Source: Gigaspora rosea
Lineage: Eukaryota > Glomeromycota > Glomeromycetes > Diversisporales > Gigasporaceae
NCBI GenBank assembly: GCA_003550325.1
Contig: QKWP01000222.1
Location: 361,957 to 425,956, forward strand
Reading direction: 5' to 3'
DNA length: 64,000 nt
In this document: positions 22,912-34,303 of the stretch, in pieces
Position numbering within the stretch: position 1 is the stretch's first letter
Layout of the letters: each line of letters starts with the position of its first letter
Translations under genes and position numbers: made by a program
Notes under the pieces: generated by a model
Seen by the model: the letters and a program-made list of their open reading frames with translations, nothing else
Told to the model about the DNA's origin: nothing
The model's database searches: none

Positions 22912-24244
22912 TTTTACTTATATGACAAATATGTTATATCACTATAATTTTTTTGCTAGGTAGTTACTTTTAACATTTTAAATGTCTGTTTCATTAGTAT
23001 TTGCAGATACCTTTGTAATATTAGATAAAGCCATTTCAATTTAATTTTGTTTAATATACAGTAGTCTACTATATTATTTTAGACACTTTTAAAAATTTAT
23101 ACAGAGCTAAATATATAAAATATTAAGCTAAAAATTAAATTATAAAATTTTAAATCTATACCTTTTAAATAAAAAAAGTTTAAAACATTTATATGCTATA
23201 GTTTTTAAAATAATAAAGTTTAAATAAAATCTTAGATTTTTATATTTGACTAGTTTTTATTATTGTACAAACTTAATTAAAATAATAACTGTATACAGTT
23301 TGACCTTTCTATAGTCACCTGATTTTTGTCACTCCCCTAATATTATGTGTTTTTTTATATAAAATTTTAAAAAATAGGGGAATTATACTAAACAGAAAAT
23401 CGAATTGGTCTAGCCTAAGTGACCTGTTGAGAAAATAACTTTTAAATATTTGTACTATATCTGTATTATACTGCAGTATTATTTACTGAGATACAATAAT
23501 ATATCTGATATAGTTATTGGGTACATAGCAGCTAATAATACTATTTTACATTTTAATTTGTATCTTTTAATATTTTTTTATTTTTTTTTGTTCTTTTTGT
23601 GAATGTTCTTATTAATATAAAAAAATTATCAGAATTCAGAAATAAGTTAAAGCTTATAAGTTGAATAAGAAACCTATTTATTAGAATCAAGAATTAAATT
23701 TTTTTTTAAAAAATATATATATTATATATTGAAATAGAAAACTTGCTAAATTTAAATCAACTTAAGTTAAAATAAAAATTAAATTTCTCAAAGCAAAAAT
23801 TTTGAACTAATTAAAGATTAATTCTGAATTCACTTAATTTATATTTAGATTTAAAATTAAATACAGTATATTATAAGCCTATTTATATATAGAAAGTCAA
23901 AATAGAGATAGAAGTTCACAACAGAAACTTGGGGGTTGGGCTTGGTATGCCATTGTTTGGGTTAATAGAGTATGGCAAAGCATATTAAAAAAAATTATAA
24001 GCCTATTTACTAGCTACACTATAGTAGTTAAGTAAAATCTATCTCCAAAATAGCCAAAGACAAAATCTAAATCCAAAAAAGATAAAGTCTTAGCAAACTC
24101 TATTTTACAAAAAGTATCAACTTTGTAATTTCAGTAAAGTGTATGGAGATGCATCTATGTACATACCAAAATTTGATTTACTATTTTTTAACTAAAATTA
24201 AAATTAGACCAGTCTAGTTAATATTAGAATAAAGTTAGAAAAGC
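22912..24244. other. AT-rich gene-free stretch
   Basis: No coding signal or bounded element. CAGTTTGACC(T)TTCTATAGTC at 23298 resembles the CAGTCAAAC end at 58830 but no partner end was found. The rest is A/T homopolymer-rich. Confidence 0.3.
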
Positions 24245-24425
24245 TTTATATAGGCAAAATTGCCTCCCAGATACTTTTATTAATGCACCAAGGAGTGTTT
24301 AAACTGCTGTTTTGTATATTTTTCATGTTTTCATTTTTTTTCATTTTGTTTTGTTTCTTCAGACTAATCCAAAATAATCAAATTTACACAATTTGATTGG
24401 TTGATTATCAAATTTTGGTGTGTAT
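24245..24425 (+). repeat. Dispersed repeat family Y, copy 1
   Basis: Resembles 27735-27900 over ~165 bp: AAAATTGCCTCC / AAAATCGTCCCC, then ...TTAATGCACCAAGGAGTGTT, TTGTATATTTTTCATGTTTT, and GATTGGTTG near the right end. Substitutions are spread along the length. Ends not defined; non-coding. Confidence 0.5.
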
Positions 24426-24908
24426 ATAGATGCCCCAAGTGTGTAGTATAGAGATCGCTAGTAGAACCCCGAAAAACTCTAATAAAACTCAGATGATTCT
24501 AAAAAAGAAAATTTTGCATAAAAATTCATCAAACATTGCATTTTTATATAGTAAATTTTCAAATTTTGCTCTATTTTATACATCTATTTGGCTAAAATAC
24601 TGCTAAAATTATACAAACTCAAATCTGATTTGTATCAGAGTTCTTCAGGGTCCTTCGCTAGTATACTACTATAGTATGTCTATAATGGCATAACATTAGC
24701 ATGTTCAAAACTTAAATAGTTTATAGATATACTATTTATTATATTTTAATATAAAAAATTAAAATTTAAAAAAAATTAAATCAAAGTTCTGAAATATTCC
24801 AAAGGCACAAAGCTGTATGTACTATATGTTTCTGAAAATAAGCTACATTTTTTGAATGATTTTAGACATAAAAAATTTAGTAACTTATTTTCAGTTATAA
24901 TTGATTTT

Positions 24909-26533
24909 TGATTAAGGCAGTTACTATACATACCCTCTAAATTTGCTATTTATACCTTCTATCAAAATTAAAAAATTTTAAAATTTGAATGAAGTTATTT
25001 TGACAACTGTTTGACTAAATTCAATGAACATTTTTTTATTTGAGTTATATAATTTTGTAGAATTAAAATAAAAAAAGTTCATCGAATTTAGTCAGATAGT
25101 TGTCAAGATACCTTTACTCAAAGTTAAAGAAATATTAAAACGTCAATCAAAATAAAAGCTGTACCAAATTTTTTAAAACTTTGAGTGAAGATATCTTGAC
25201 AACCATTTGACCAAATTTGATATTCTTTTTTTATTTAAATTCTATAAATTTATAGAATTCAAATAAAAAAAAGTTTATCGAATTTGGTCAAATAGTTGTC
25301 AAGATATCTTCATTTAAAATTTTAAAAACTTTGCCACAACTTTTATTTTAATTATATTTTGATTTTTCTTTAACTTTGAGTAAGGGTTTCTCAACAACTA
25401 TCTGACTAAATTCGATAAATTTTTTTTATTTTAATGCTATAAATTTATATAATTCAAATAAAAAAAAGTTCATTAAATTTAGTCAGATATGTGTCAAATA
25501 CCTTTGCTTAAAGTTAGAAAAAAAATTAAAACGTCTATTAAAATAAAAGCTGTGCCAAAGTTTTTTTAAATCTTTGAGCAAAGATATCTAGACAACTATT
25601 TAACCAAATTCTATGAACATTTTTTATTTGAATTCTATGAATTTATAGAATTCAAATAAAAAAAAGTTTATCAAATTTGGTTAAATGGTTGTCTAGATAT
25701 CTTTGCTCAAAGTTTAAAAAAACTTTGGTACAGCTTTTATTTTGATAGATGTTTTGATTTTTTTTCAACTTTGAGCGAAGGTATTTTGATACATATCTAA
25801 CTAAATTCAATGAACATTTTTTATTTAAATTTTATGAATTCATATGATTTAAATAAAAAAAAGTTCATTGAATTTGGTCATATGGTTGTCTAGATAACTT
25901 TGCTTAAAGTTTTAAAAAATCTTTGGCACAGCTTTTATTTTGATAGATGTTTTGATTTTTTTCAACTTTGAGTAAAGATATCTTGACATATATCTGACTA
26001 ATTTCAATGAGCTTTTTTATTTGAGTTATATGAATTTATAGAATTAAAATAAAAAAAAATTCATCGAATTTAGTTAAATGGTTGTTGAGAAACCTTCACT
26101 CAAATTTAGAAAAAAATCAAAATGTTATCAAAATAAAAGTTGTGCCAAAGTTTTTTAAAATTTGAATGAAGATATCTTGACAGCTATCTGACCAAATTCA
26201 ATGAACTTTTTTTATTTAAATTCTATAAATTCATAGAATTCAAATAAAAAAAAGAACATCAAATTTGGTTAAATAGTTGTCAAGATATTTTTGCTCAAAG
26301 CTTTAAAAACTTTGATACAGCTTTTATTTTGATAGACATTTTGATTTTTCTCTAATTTTGAGTGAAAATTTCTTGACAACTACTTAATTAATTTCAATAT
26401 GAACTTTTTTTATTGAATTTAGTCAAATTATTGTCAAAATATCTTCACTCAAAGTTTTAAATTTTTTTAATTTTAATAGAGGGTATGAATAGCAAATTTA
26501 GGGGGTATGTATAGTAGTTATCTTGATCAATTG
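24909..26533. mobile_element. TIR-bounded array of seven ~195-bp palindromes
   Basis: Ends GTTACTATACATACCCTC (left) and its imperfect complement (right) form an outer TIR of ~60 bp. Between them, seven palindromic modules are centred near 25050, 25248, 25442, 25634, 25841, 26031 and 26226, each built on TTCTATAAATTTATAGAA. Their arms read AAAAAAAGTTCATCGAATTT, GTCAAATAGTTGTCAAGATA and CTTTGCTCAAAG. Modules diverge by substitutions. No convincing ORF. Probably a non-autonomous DNA transposon. Confidence 0.85.
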
Positions 26534-26614
26534 CCAATAGTTGTTACATAGTAAAGACTAAATTCTACTATATAATCAATTATTAGTGCTTAAGTAAACT
26601 TGTTTGTGAAACTA

Positions 26615-26742
26615 AATTACACTAGTGATTGTACTCGGGTAGAATTTGCAATTGTGTGAAATAGTAATTTATCCAGATATCCGGGTAATTTAATAGTAAC
26701 CGGGTAGAGGTTTTCCCAACGGGTACAATCTCTAAATTACAC
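26615..26742. mobile_element. 112-bp hAT-type MITE with AATTACAC duplication
   Basis: Element 26623-26734 with ends TAGTGATTGTAC / GTACAATCTCTA is flanked by perfect 8-bp repeats AATTACAC (26615-26622, 26735-26742). Interior words are CCGGGTA, ATATCCGGGT and ACGGGTA. Too short to code. Confidence 0.85.
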
Positions 26743-26781
26743 ATATTTTGAAAGTTTATCAAAATAAAAGTACTTTTTATT

Positions 26782-26790
26782 ATTTGACTT

Positions 26791-26821
<31 letters not shown>

Positions 26822-27073
26822 TTAAAGTTCCCGCATTTGGTGAGAGTTTATTTATTCAAGCCTGTGGATCAAGGGCGCCTCTTTGGGCGCACCCACAATT
26901 GAGTTACATTGAATGAGCGTACAACTAGCCACAAGTACAACTTTTGGTTGTCTAATTTAAGTAGTCCGCCCGAAGGTTCTACACTAGTTGCTATACCTAC
27001 AACCCAACTAGGGGATTGCCTATTTAAACCCTCTGGTCCAACGCTTCGCATGTCTATTTAACTTTTAATTTTT
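26782..27073 (-). mobile_element. 5'-truncated copy of the tRNA-headed retroposon
   Basis: Bases 26822-27055 match the 3' part of the 53546-54582 element (shared phrases GTCTAATTTAAGT, GTCCGCCC, CAACCCAACTA, GCCTATTTAAACCCTCTG). On the minus strand it ends in an (A)22-type tail (26800-26821 on +). An 18-bp duplication with one mismatch flanks it: ATTTGACTTTTAATTTTT at 26782-26799 and ATTTAACTTTTAATTTTT at 27056-27073. Truncation at the 5' end plus an A-tail indicates target-primed reverse transcription. The 60-codon reading frame inside is not a gene. Confidence 0.88.
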
Positions 27074-27566
27074 ATATTCAATAAATATATTTTGTTAATA
27101 AAATTTAATCTTTTTATTGAAAATAAAAATTAAAATTCAATTAATAAAAACTTTTCCAATTTTGCTATAAATTTTAATATATGTATATTTTGATCTTTTG
27201 AATAAGTTTACTTAAATGACTTTAATCGATTTGCTTAGTAAATTTTAAACTTTACTATGTAGCAACTTTTATTAATCATGAAGTATTTTATTTTTAGATC
27301 AAAGATGTTTTTGAGTTTTTTAACCAAAAAAAGAGTATAAATTATTTTCAAAGGTGACTTATTTTTAGCAATATAGTAGCAATATACAGTATATAGCCAA
27401 CCAATCAAAATTAGGTATTTTATGATGTAATTTGGTGGCATGTCTGGTACGACTTTGGCAAATAGCATACTATCTGTTATCTAAGATTTTTAGCTATGCT
27501 ATACACTCTAAATCTTAGGCTATGCTAGCTTAAATTAGAACTATATAAATAATAATAAACTTTTTT
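27074..27566. other. AT-rich gene-free stretch
   Basis: No bounded element or coding signal recognised between the truncated retroposon and the 27567 element. Confidence 0.3.
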
Positions 27567-27630
27567 CTATAGTGCTCCAAGTCACTTCTCATCAAATGCG
27601 CCAAATTTGGCTAGATATATTCAAGGTATG

Positions 27631-27927
27631 CCAAATTTGGGGACGCTTAAAGCCGGGTCCATCATGAATTTAAATTACGTTAAGGTCAGGGTCAGTTTAA
27701 AGCCTATAGGTGCTAAAATTAGAAGGCTCTATATGTAAAATCGTCCCCTGACATTTTTTCTTAATGGGCCAAGAAAGGTTTAGACACTCGTTTCTTGTAT
27801 TTCTCATATTTTTACTTTTTTTGCTTCGTCGGGATGATCCGTGTAAACAAAAACTTTCGATTTTGACTGGTTGTGCGAAACAGAAGATTTCATGATGGAC
27901 CTGGCTTTAAGCGACCCCCAAATTTGG
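27631..27927. mobile_element. Nested TIR element
   Basis: Ends CCAAATTTGGGGACGCTTAA / TTAAGCGACCCCCAAATTTGG, continuing as AGCCGGGTCCATCATGAA and its complement, give ~36-bp TIRs. CCAAATTTGGCTAGATATAT repeats flank it on both sides. The interior includes family-Y sequence (27735-27900). Confidence 0.7.
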
Positions 27928-27990
27928 CTAGATATATCCAAGATGCGCCAAATTTAGATTTGGCTAGATATAAAAATTTGTAATCAAAAT

Positions 27991-28337
27991 TTGCAAATTT
28001 TAGCTTAATTTTAAAACTGATTTTCTCGATAACTAACAATTAGAATTAGTTTAAATTTTTACTGTAAATAGTATCGATATCAGACTATAACATACTAAAA
28101 TTTTAGCAAATTTGACCTGGTAGTTCTTGAGTAATTGCTTGTATACGATAGTCAATTTTTTAAAAAAAATTGACTATCGTATGCAAGCAGTTACTCAAGA
28201 ACTACCAGGTCAAATTTGCTGAAATTTTAGTATGTTATAGTCTGATACCGATACTATTTACAGTAAAAATTTGAGCTAATTCTAATCGTTATTTATCAAG
28301 AAAACTAGTTTTAAAATTTAGCTAAAATTTGCAAATT
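27991..28337. repeat. Long palindrome, ~170-bp arms
   Basis: The left arm (TTGCAAATTTTAGCT... to GACTATCGTAT..., ending near 28158) is nearly the exact complement of the right arm (28163-28337). The centre is an A/T run. The inner ~110 bp of each arm have few mismatches, e.g. GAACTACCAGGTCAAATTTG. It may be a foldback transposon or a recent inverted duplication. Confidence 0.9.
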
Positions 28338-28364
28338 TTTAAACTTTTGATATTAATTGAATTT

Positions 28365-28510
28365 TTATATTATCGATTATTACCAATTATAATCGATATA
28401 TATCGATAATCGATTATAATTGGTTTGAGTTATTAATTGATTAATAACCCCTCAAACAATTATAATCAATTAAATTAATCAATTATAATCAATTATGCCA
28501 ATTATAATTG
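28365..28510. repeat. ATAATTGAT / TATCGATAAT word patch
   Basis: Short self-complementary words (CAATTATAATCGAT, ATTAATTGATTAAT) recur about ten times in both orientations. It resembles the interiors of the word elements elsewhere in the window, but no TIR was assigned. Confidence 0.6.
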
Positions 28511-29098
28511 TTATGTATCACTTTAAAAAATTTGTGATGTATTAATACTAAACATAGTACGTATATACATATGTTGTGAAGGGCAAAAATTATTATAGGA
28601 TAAAGATATTTAGACTGATTTAATTGATGCTAATGCTATTAGTTTGGTCTTACAAAGAACTAGAACTAGTCAAGAACTGATTTATCGTTTTCACACCAAT
28701 TTTATTTAGATCGAATATATGTGATGCCAATTTTGATGTAAATTATATGTAACAACAAGGCGCCAATTTTATAGTTCACATAATAAATTGTATAAATTTT
28801 TTAAATTTTAACGTCATATAATTTTGATATTTGAACTTTTTAAAAAATTTTAACTGATAAGTTTGATAGAACTAAAGATAAAGATTTATTTTTATCAGTT
28901 AATTATTAAATAAATCTTTAGATTTTATAGTTATAAGATTTTAAAAAAGCAATCAGAATTTGATGAGAAGTGACTTGGAGCACCATAGTATAAAAACAGC
29001 TAGGCTAATACTTTTTGTAATATAGGCTAAGCTTTATAAAAGATTAAGTTACTAATAGAAGCACAAACCTAGTAAATATTAATTAGTAAATATATATA

Positions 29099-29518
29099 TA
29101 GTCAACTCTCTCTATTTTGAACTGCTAGCACTGCTAATTTTTACTATATAAAAATTTAAGAAGTTTAATTCTCAAAAAGTTATATATGGCTAATTTTAAC
29201 TTTATAATAAAATTTAGATATTATTTTATAGCAATGGGTCACTATAGCGATTCTATATATGACTATATAATATGTTGCTTATTATTATCCAATAAATATT
29301 TTCTACAAACTTTGTAACTTTATAATAAAAAAAAAATACAAAAGAAAATTTCTTAACACTAAATATGATTGGTTGCTATATATGAAGTTGCCATAGTGAT
29401 GGGTATCTATCTATAATTTATCATAAAATTTGCAAATGTTTAAAATATTTTGTTTAGTTTAGAGAGAATTTAATAGCATTTAAATTAGAGAAAGGTCAGA
29501 TTAAAAAAAGACAACTAT
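29099..29518. mobile_element. MITE, GTCAACTCTCTCT end, degraded
   Basis: Left end TAGTCAACTCTCTCTATTTT and right end CTGACC... read as AGATTAAAAAAAGACAACTA form an imperfect TIR. Related to the better-preserved neighbour at 29552-29759. Interior AT-rich. Confidence 0.5.
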
Positions 29519-29551
29519 ATATTAATTATTGTTTGATACAGTACCAAGCTA

Positions 29552-29759
29552 TACAGTTATCACTCTTTAATCCGAACTGCTGGGACTGCTTTTTTTTACT
29601 ATGTAAAAATTTGAAAAAGTTCAGTTTTCAAAAAGTTATATATGGCTTATCCGAACTTTATAATAAAATTTACAAATGTTCTAGAAGATTTTGTTCGGTT
29701 TAGAGAGAGTTTAATAGTGTTTGGTTTAGAGAGGTTCAGATTAGAGAGAGGCAACTGTA
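29552..29759. mobile_element. TA-flanked MITE, CAGTT ends
   Basis: CAGTTATCACTCTTTAATCC (29554) pairs with GATTAGAGAGAGGCAACTG (ending 29757), TA at both flanks. Internal GAACTGC / GTTTAGAGAG words are shared with 29099-29518, so two related elements lie side by side. Probably mariner-like. Confidence 0.7.
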
Positions 29760-29999
29760 TACCTAACAAATTTTTTAATTTTATAAATCTAGTATTATCC
29801 TAAAAATAAATTATACAAATTTTAAACTAAAAAATTTTAATTTTGTTTGTTTTGTTAAAAATAAATTTCATCATTATAATGAATAATAGTCATGATTTAC
29901 AAGATATTAAGAAGACAAAAAATAGTAAATTCTAAAATAATAATAATTTTTGAGTATAAAAATTATTTATTAGTTATATAACATACTTATAATTAGAGT

Positions 30000-30262
30000 T
30001 TCTTAAACGCAAATCAAATCAAATATTAGATATATTTGAATTTGATCAAATCAAATTAATCTTGATTTGAATTTGATTTGAATTAAAAATTCTATATTTG
30101 AATTTAATTTGATTTAAATTTTTTAAAACTAATAAATCAAATATTTCAAATAATTGATTAAATCAAATCAAATGTTTATTAATTTGAATTTGCTTTGATT
30201 TAAAAATTTTGTATTTGAATTTGATTTGAGATCAAATATATGTCAAATCAATTCAAAATTAA
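30000..30262. repeat. AAATCAAAT / ATTTGATTTGAATT word cluster
   Basis: About 25 variants of AAATCAAA and TTTGATTTG in both orientations over 260 bp, between TAGAGTTTCTTAAAC and GTAAAACTTTTCTTA. The flanks may be a decayed hAT-like TIR (weak). Interior of the private-word type. Confidence 0.6.
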
Positions 30263-30485
30263 ATCAAATTGTAAAACTTTTCTTATAGTATTTAAAATAG
30301 AGTTTATAACAATTTTGGTAAAATTTATTATACAAAATTTAAGGTTTAAATTCTATGAATAGCAAACCTATTAGGAATTAAAGCCTATCAAAAATATAAT
30401 ATCTAGTTAAAATTTGGTTTGACTAGAACAAACTGTAATATAATAATTAACTAATAAAATAACTTTAGCTACAAACAGAATTGTA

Positions 30486-30665
30486 GCTTGAACAGAACCC
30501 CAAAATATATATAGATAGGTTAGATATTAGTTTGCTTATTTTTAGAGGTTTTTATGCAGATCTTTTTTATTTATAGTAATTTTTTGCTTATTTTTAAGTT
30601 TTTTGCAGATCTTTTTATTTTTAATAATTTTATACCTAATCTATTTATATATATTTTGGTGTTAT
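30486..30665. mobile_element. MITE-like foldback, CCCAAAATATATATA ends
   Basis: ACCCCAAAATATATATAGAT (left) and ATTTATATATATTTTGGTGT (right) are inverted; the interior carries repeated TTTGCTTATTTTTA and GCAGATCTTTTT in direct orientation. About 180 bp, non-coding. Confidence 0.55.
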
Positions 30666-30879
30666 GGTTGATCTAATGAAAAAACCTTGTCTAATAACTA
30701 TTCATAATTTTATAACCAATCATTAATTGATTAATCTGTTTTAATATTTAAATAATTAATTTTTTTAAACATTTAGATTATTTGAAAACCCTATTAAAAG
30801 AAGTGCTATGAAATTAATTTGTATTATTGTTAGTAGCAAAATTGAAGTACCTGTAGAGCCTGTAACTTGTTATACTGTG

Positions 30880-31015
30880 CCAAAAAAAAAAGAAGGTACA
30901 GAACCTGTTTTCAGATCCTAGCTCTGATACTCTACAAGATATAAGAACATATAAAACTTGTGTACAATTCATGAAGAAAAAACATCCCCAAGCCTTTAAG
31001 ATTTTATTAAGATAA
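30880..31015 (+). pseudogene. Short coding-like fragment, family unknown
   Basis: A ~37-codon stretch (DPSSDTLQDIRTYKTCVQFM then KKKHPQAFKILLR) has balanced composition in a sea of AT-rich DNA, preceded by a frameshift. Likely a remnant of a transposon gene. No family named. Confidence 0.25.
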
Positions 31016-31990
31016 AGAAGAACAATTATTGCAAAACCTGCATTTTTTAAATATGATCAGACCAACAGATAATACTAATCTATAAAAGAAATAGTTTAAT
31101 TATCAGAATTTTATTGCATAAATCAGTTGAGTTTGAGACTATATCAACTATCAATATAATCTTCTCTAATTTAGTTATATTAATCATGAAAAATTATGAA
31201 ATCAATTGTAATTGCTATAATGGCATTATAGTTTTATCTAATAATTCTGCCTCATATACTTTATTATAAATAATATTTGTTTTTAATCTTCATATAAAAA
31301 TATTGAAGAATTGAGAAATTAATGAAATAAAAGAGTAGAATAGAATTGTTCTGCAATAAAAATAAGCTAATATTGGTTTCACTGCCTCTTCTAACTATAT
31401 ACCCAATATGCCTTAGCCTTGCCAAATTATACTGTCTTTACTTATTGAATATTTTGTGTAGTAGTGTAGTATAGTTGTTTTGTCTTTGTGGTTGTAGTAA
31501 TTGTTCACTAGCCCAGATTTATATCTTTGATACATACAAATGAGTATATGCTAAGTATTCAGTTAACAAATATTCTAATATTAAAATATTTAATAAATAA
31601 ATATTTGAATTCTTATTTTTTTGATCAAACCAGATTTACAGTATGGTTACTATGTTATAATATGCAATAAAATGCACTCTTCATATTATGGAATAGTTCT
31701 TTTTCTATATATATAGTCAGTAAAGAATTTTTTTAAAAAAATTTAATAAATATTTTTAAAAAATAAAATTTAAAATTATATAATATTTGTAATAAATTTA
31801 TTTTTTTAAAAACATATAAAATACTGCATTTGCTAGTAAATAAACTATAATTGAAAATGAAAAGAATTGGCTCAAAAATTATAAGCTTGTTGAAGATTAA
31901 ATTTTTTTTATAAAAAAGTACTATTAACTTTGATTATTAAAAATAATTAAGAGTATCAATTCACATTCTATTATGAATTTTTGTTTTAAT
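31016..31990. other. AT-rich gene-free stretch
   Basis: No bounded element, tandem repeat or coding signal recognised. Confidence 0.3.
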
Positions 31991-31995
31991 TAAAT

Positions 31996-32195
31996 TAGAG
32001 TTCCAATCAAAATAGATCCGTCAACCATTTATCCATATCTGATTTATTTGGATATCCGTTTATTATTGATATCCAGATATTCTGACAGATATTCCAGATA
32101 TTAACAGTAAATAGTTAGTAAATAGATATCCGAATAAATTCAGATCCAGATATCTAATAATTATTCGGATAGATGCTAACCGGATTGAAACTGTA
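31996..32195. mobile_element. Probable hAT-type word element, GATATCCAGATAT words
   Basis: Left end TAGAGTTCCAATCAAAAT and right end CCGGATTGAAACTGTA are imperfectly inverted. The interior consists of GGATATCCG, AGATATCTGG and TATCCAGATATT variants. No matching 8-bp flanks could be assigned. Confidence 0.5.
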
Positions 32196-33435
32196 AAAAA
32201 TATTTATTAAGTAAATGCATTTTAAAAAAGAAACCATTATAAAAAGAGATGATTTTAAAAATATTAGGAAAAAATTAGGAGTATTAAAAAGTTTAACCAA
32301 GCCTTATTTTGGGTTTAAAGAAGTATAATGAATAAGCATAATTCAAATATATTTTTATCTTTGAATTAAGTTTTCACTTTCAATAAATAGCACATAATCA
32401 GCTTCTACAAAAATAATATAATTTGACTGTTAAACAGAATATAGCTAAAAAACTTAAGTGGCTCAAATTATCCACCTATCTGCTATGCCTATCTTATATT
32501 CTAAAAGAATTTTTGCTTTTAATAAAATCTTATTATTATTTATTATTATAAATTTTATATATTTACTATAAAACACACCTATAGTGGGTTTGCACCTATT
32601 ATATTGTTATAGATTTTTCTCAATGTTTATAAGTTTGTACATAAAATTTTACTTCGAATTATTTATCTATAATTAGAATTTAGGATTAGAGTTAAGGTTT
32701 GGAAAGTATTTTTAGAGGCGTAGAGCATTTTTACTTAGAGCATAAATATTAATGAATTAGCTAGTTTTTGAGATAATATATTCTTCACTGTATATGATCA
32801 CTTGAATACCTTACTAAAAAATTTAGATATTTAAATTTGAGTGACCAAAAGCTTTTTAGTACAATGTTGTTTAAAAAAACAAGCATTATTCTTATTAATA
32901 ATATAGATATTGTAATAAATAGTGTTGGCAAATAGAACAATAGAACAACAGTTTAATTTTTTGCCTTCATATATAAAAAAATTTTTTATCAATTATTAAA
33001 ATAATAATTTTAAATATTTTTATTTAATTAATTAAGTTTAATAGTATAAGCTAATAGAAAAAAACGTAATAAAATGCCAACTCTGGTAATAAATGAAATA
33101 TTTTTGCAATAATAAGTAAAGGAAACTATAATTCCAATGCAATATCATATAATACTTTGTCCAATAAAAGTTCTTGATAATAACACTGATAGTAAGATAA
33201 TACCAAAATTACAATTAGTTGGTCAAAAACTGTAAAGACGAATATCTTAAAGGATACTAGAGACACAAAAAATTACTATATAATCCACATTTTCAAACAT
33301 TTGCTTCCTTCGAAGTTGAGCGAAAAGTCTCTTCTGAGATCATAAGATCGGTTTATACTATTCCAGGTTGAAAAGCTTAACGTGACTTAATATTGGATCA
33401 TCACGATTTGTAAGAGAAAAAAAGTTCTTACATTT
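32196..33435. other. AT-rich gene-free stretch
   Basis: Nothing bounded or coding recognised. Base composition becomes less AT-extreme from about 33300 toward the TLDc relic. Confidence 0.3.
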
Positions 33436-33439
33436 ATAG

Positions 33440-33660
33440 CATCGGTAATCTTTCCGTAATATTCATGTCCAATGATTTTTCATTTGTTCCAATTAATCGG
33501 ATTATATCCACCAATTACATTCCCTGATCCCTGTACGTTAACAACTACGCCATTATTATCACAAAGAGTTTGAATTCAAACGGATTTTCTTTAAAAAATT
33601 GTTCATCCCTTGTAATTTTGACCAATCAAATTTAAGAACAGGTGTAACGTGATAGGCTTT
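33440..33660 (-). pseudogene. TLDc-domain relic
   Basis: Minus-strand translation near 33590-33480 gives LCDNNGVVVNVQGSGNVIGG followed by YNPINWNK, a match to the CDN...GGYNP core of TLDc domains. Upstream codons (KFDWSKL...) are in a different frame, and a stop follows INWNK, so it is broken by at least two lesions. TLDc proteins (often BTB-TLDc) are numerous in Rhizophagus; role unknown there. Only ~70 residues remain. Confidence 0.6.
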
Positions 33661-33732
33661 TGTTTCTGCGTATAAAACTAAAATTGCGTTATAGTTAGGT
33701 TAGGGTGAGAACAGCGTAAGGTTAGGTTAGTA

Positions 33733-33905
33733 AAATTTTACGAGGAACATTTTTAATTAGGCCGTAAGAGGATTAAAATTTAAAGCTAGTTTTGTTTTTT
33801 TTTTTTTTTGTAAAAAAGTGAGTGGTTTCGTTTTCGATTTTTACGTTACGCCTGATCCTGAAATTCGATTGGCCAATATTACAGGGGTGAACATTTTTTG
33901 TGGGA
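33733..33905 (+). repeat. Dispersed repeat family Z, copy 1
   Basis: Shares ACATTTTTAATTAGGCCG, TTAAAATTT, and GTTTTTACGTT(A/G)C(G)CCTGAT with 48268-48430. A poly-T tract (33789-33808) lies inside this copy. Ends undefined; non-coding. Confidence 0.55.
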
Positions 33906-33923
33906 GAGCAAACGACGTTCTAT

Positions 33924-34303
33924 GGGTTTGGGCCAATGTCCTGAAGATACTAAGTTCCGATACACTAAATTTTGAAAGATCAAAATCTGAAAGTATAATA
34001 TCCATAATATTGATACGATTCTAAACCCGAAAGACTATAATCCCAAAAGATCATAATCCCGAAAGGTCATAATACTGAAGGTCATAATCCAAAAAGTTAT
34101 AATCCCAGAAAGTTATAGCATTAAAAAATCATAATTACCTTTCGGGATTATGACTTTTTGGGATTATGATCTTTCGGAATTGTGATTTTTAGGATCGTAA
34201 TCTTTCAGGGTTATGTTCTTTCAGGATATTATACTTTTGTGACTTAGTGTATCGGAATTTAGTATCTTCGGGATTTTTATCTTCGGGACATTGACCCAAC
34301 CCC
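33924..34303. mobile_element. Word element, GGGTTNGGNCAATGTCC ends
   Basis: Ends GGGTTTGGGCCAATGTCC and GGACATTGACCCAACCC, continued by GATACTAA...CCGATACACTAAA and its complement, form ~45-bp TIRs. The interior repeats CGGGATTATGATCTTTCGG variants about 14 times in mirrored halves. Flanking 8-mers match only 5 of 8. Confidence 0.75.

Larger units (their letters stand above)
27567..28988. mobile_element. 1.42-kb TIR element containing nested foldbacks
   Basis: 31-bp inverted ends with two mismatches: CTATAGTGCTCCAAGTCACT (27567) and AGTGACTTGGAGCACCATAG (ending 28988). The interior holds a second TIR element (27631-27927), a 170-bp-arm palindrome (27991-28337) and a low-complexity patch (28365-28510). 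No transposase. No clear target duplication. Confidence 0.75.

Noticed and set aside
26869-27051. 60-aa minus-strand reading frame
   Set aside because: It is the truncated retroposon; the frame is not clearly kept in the full-length copy.
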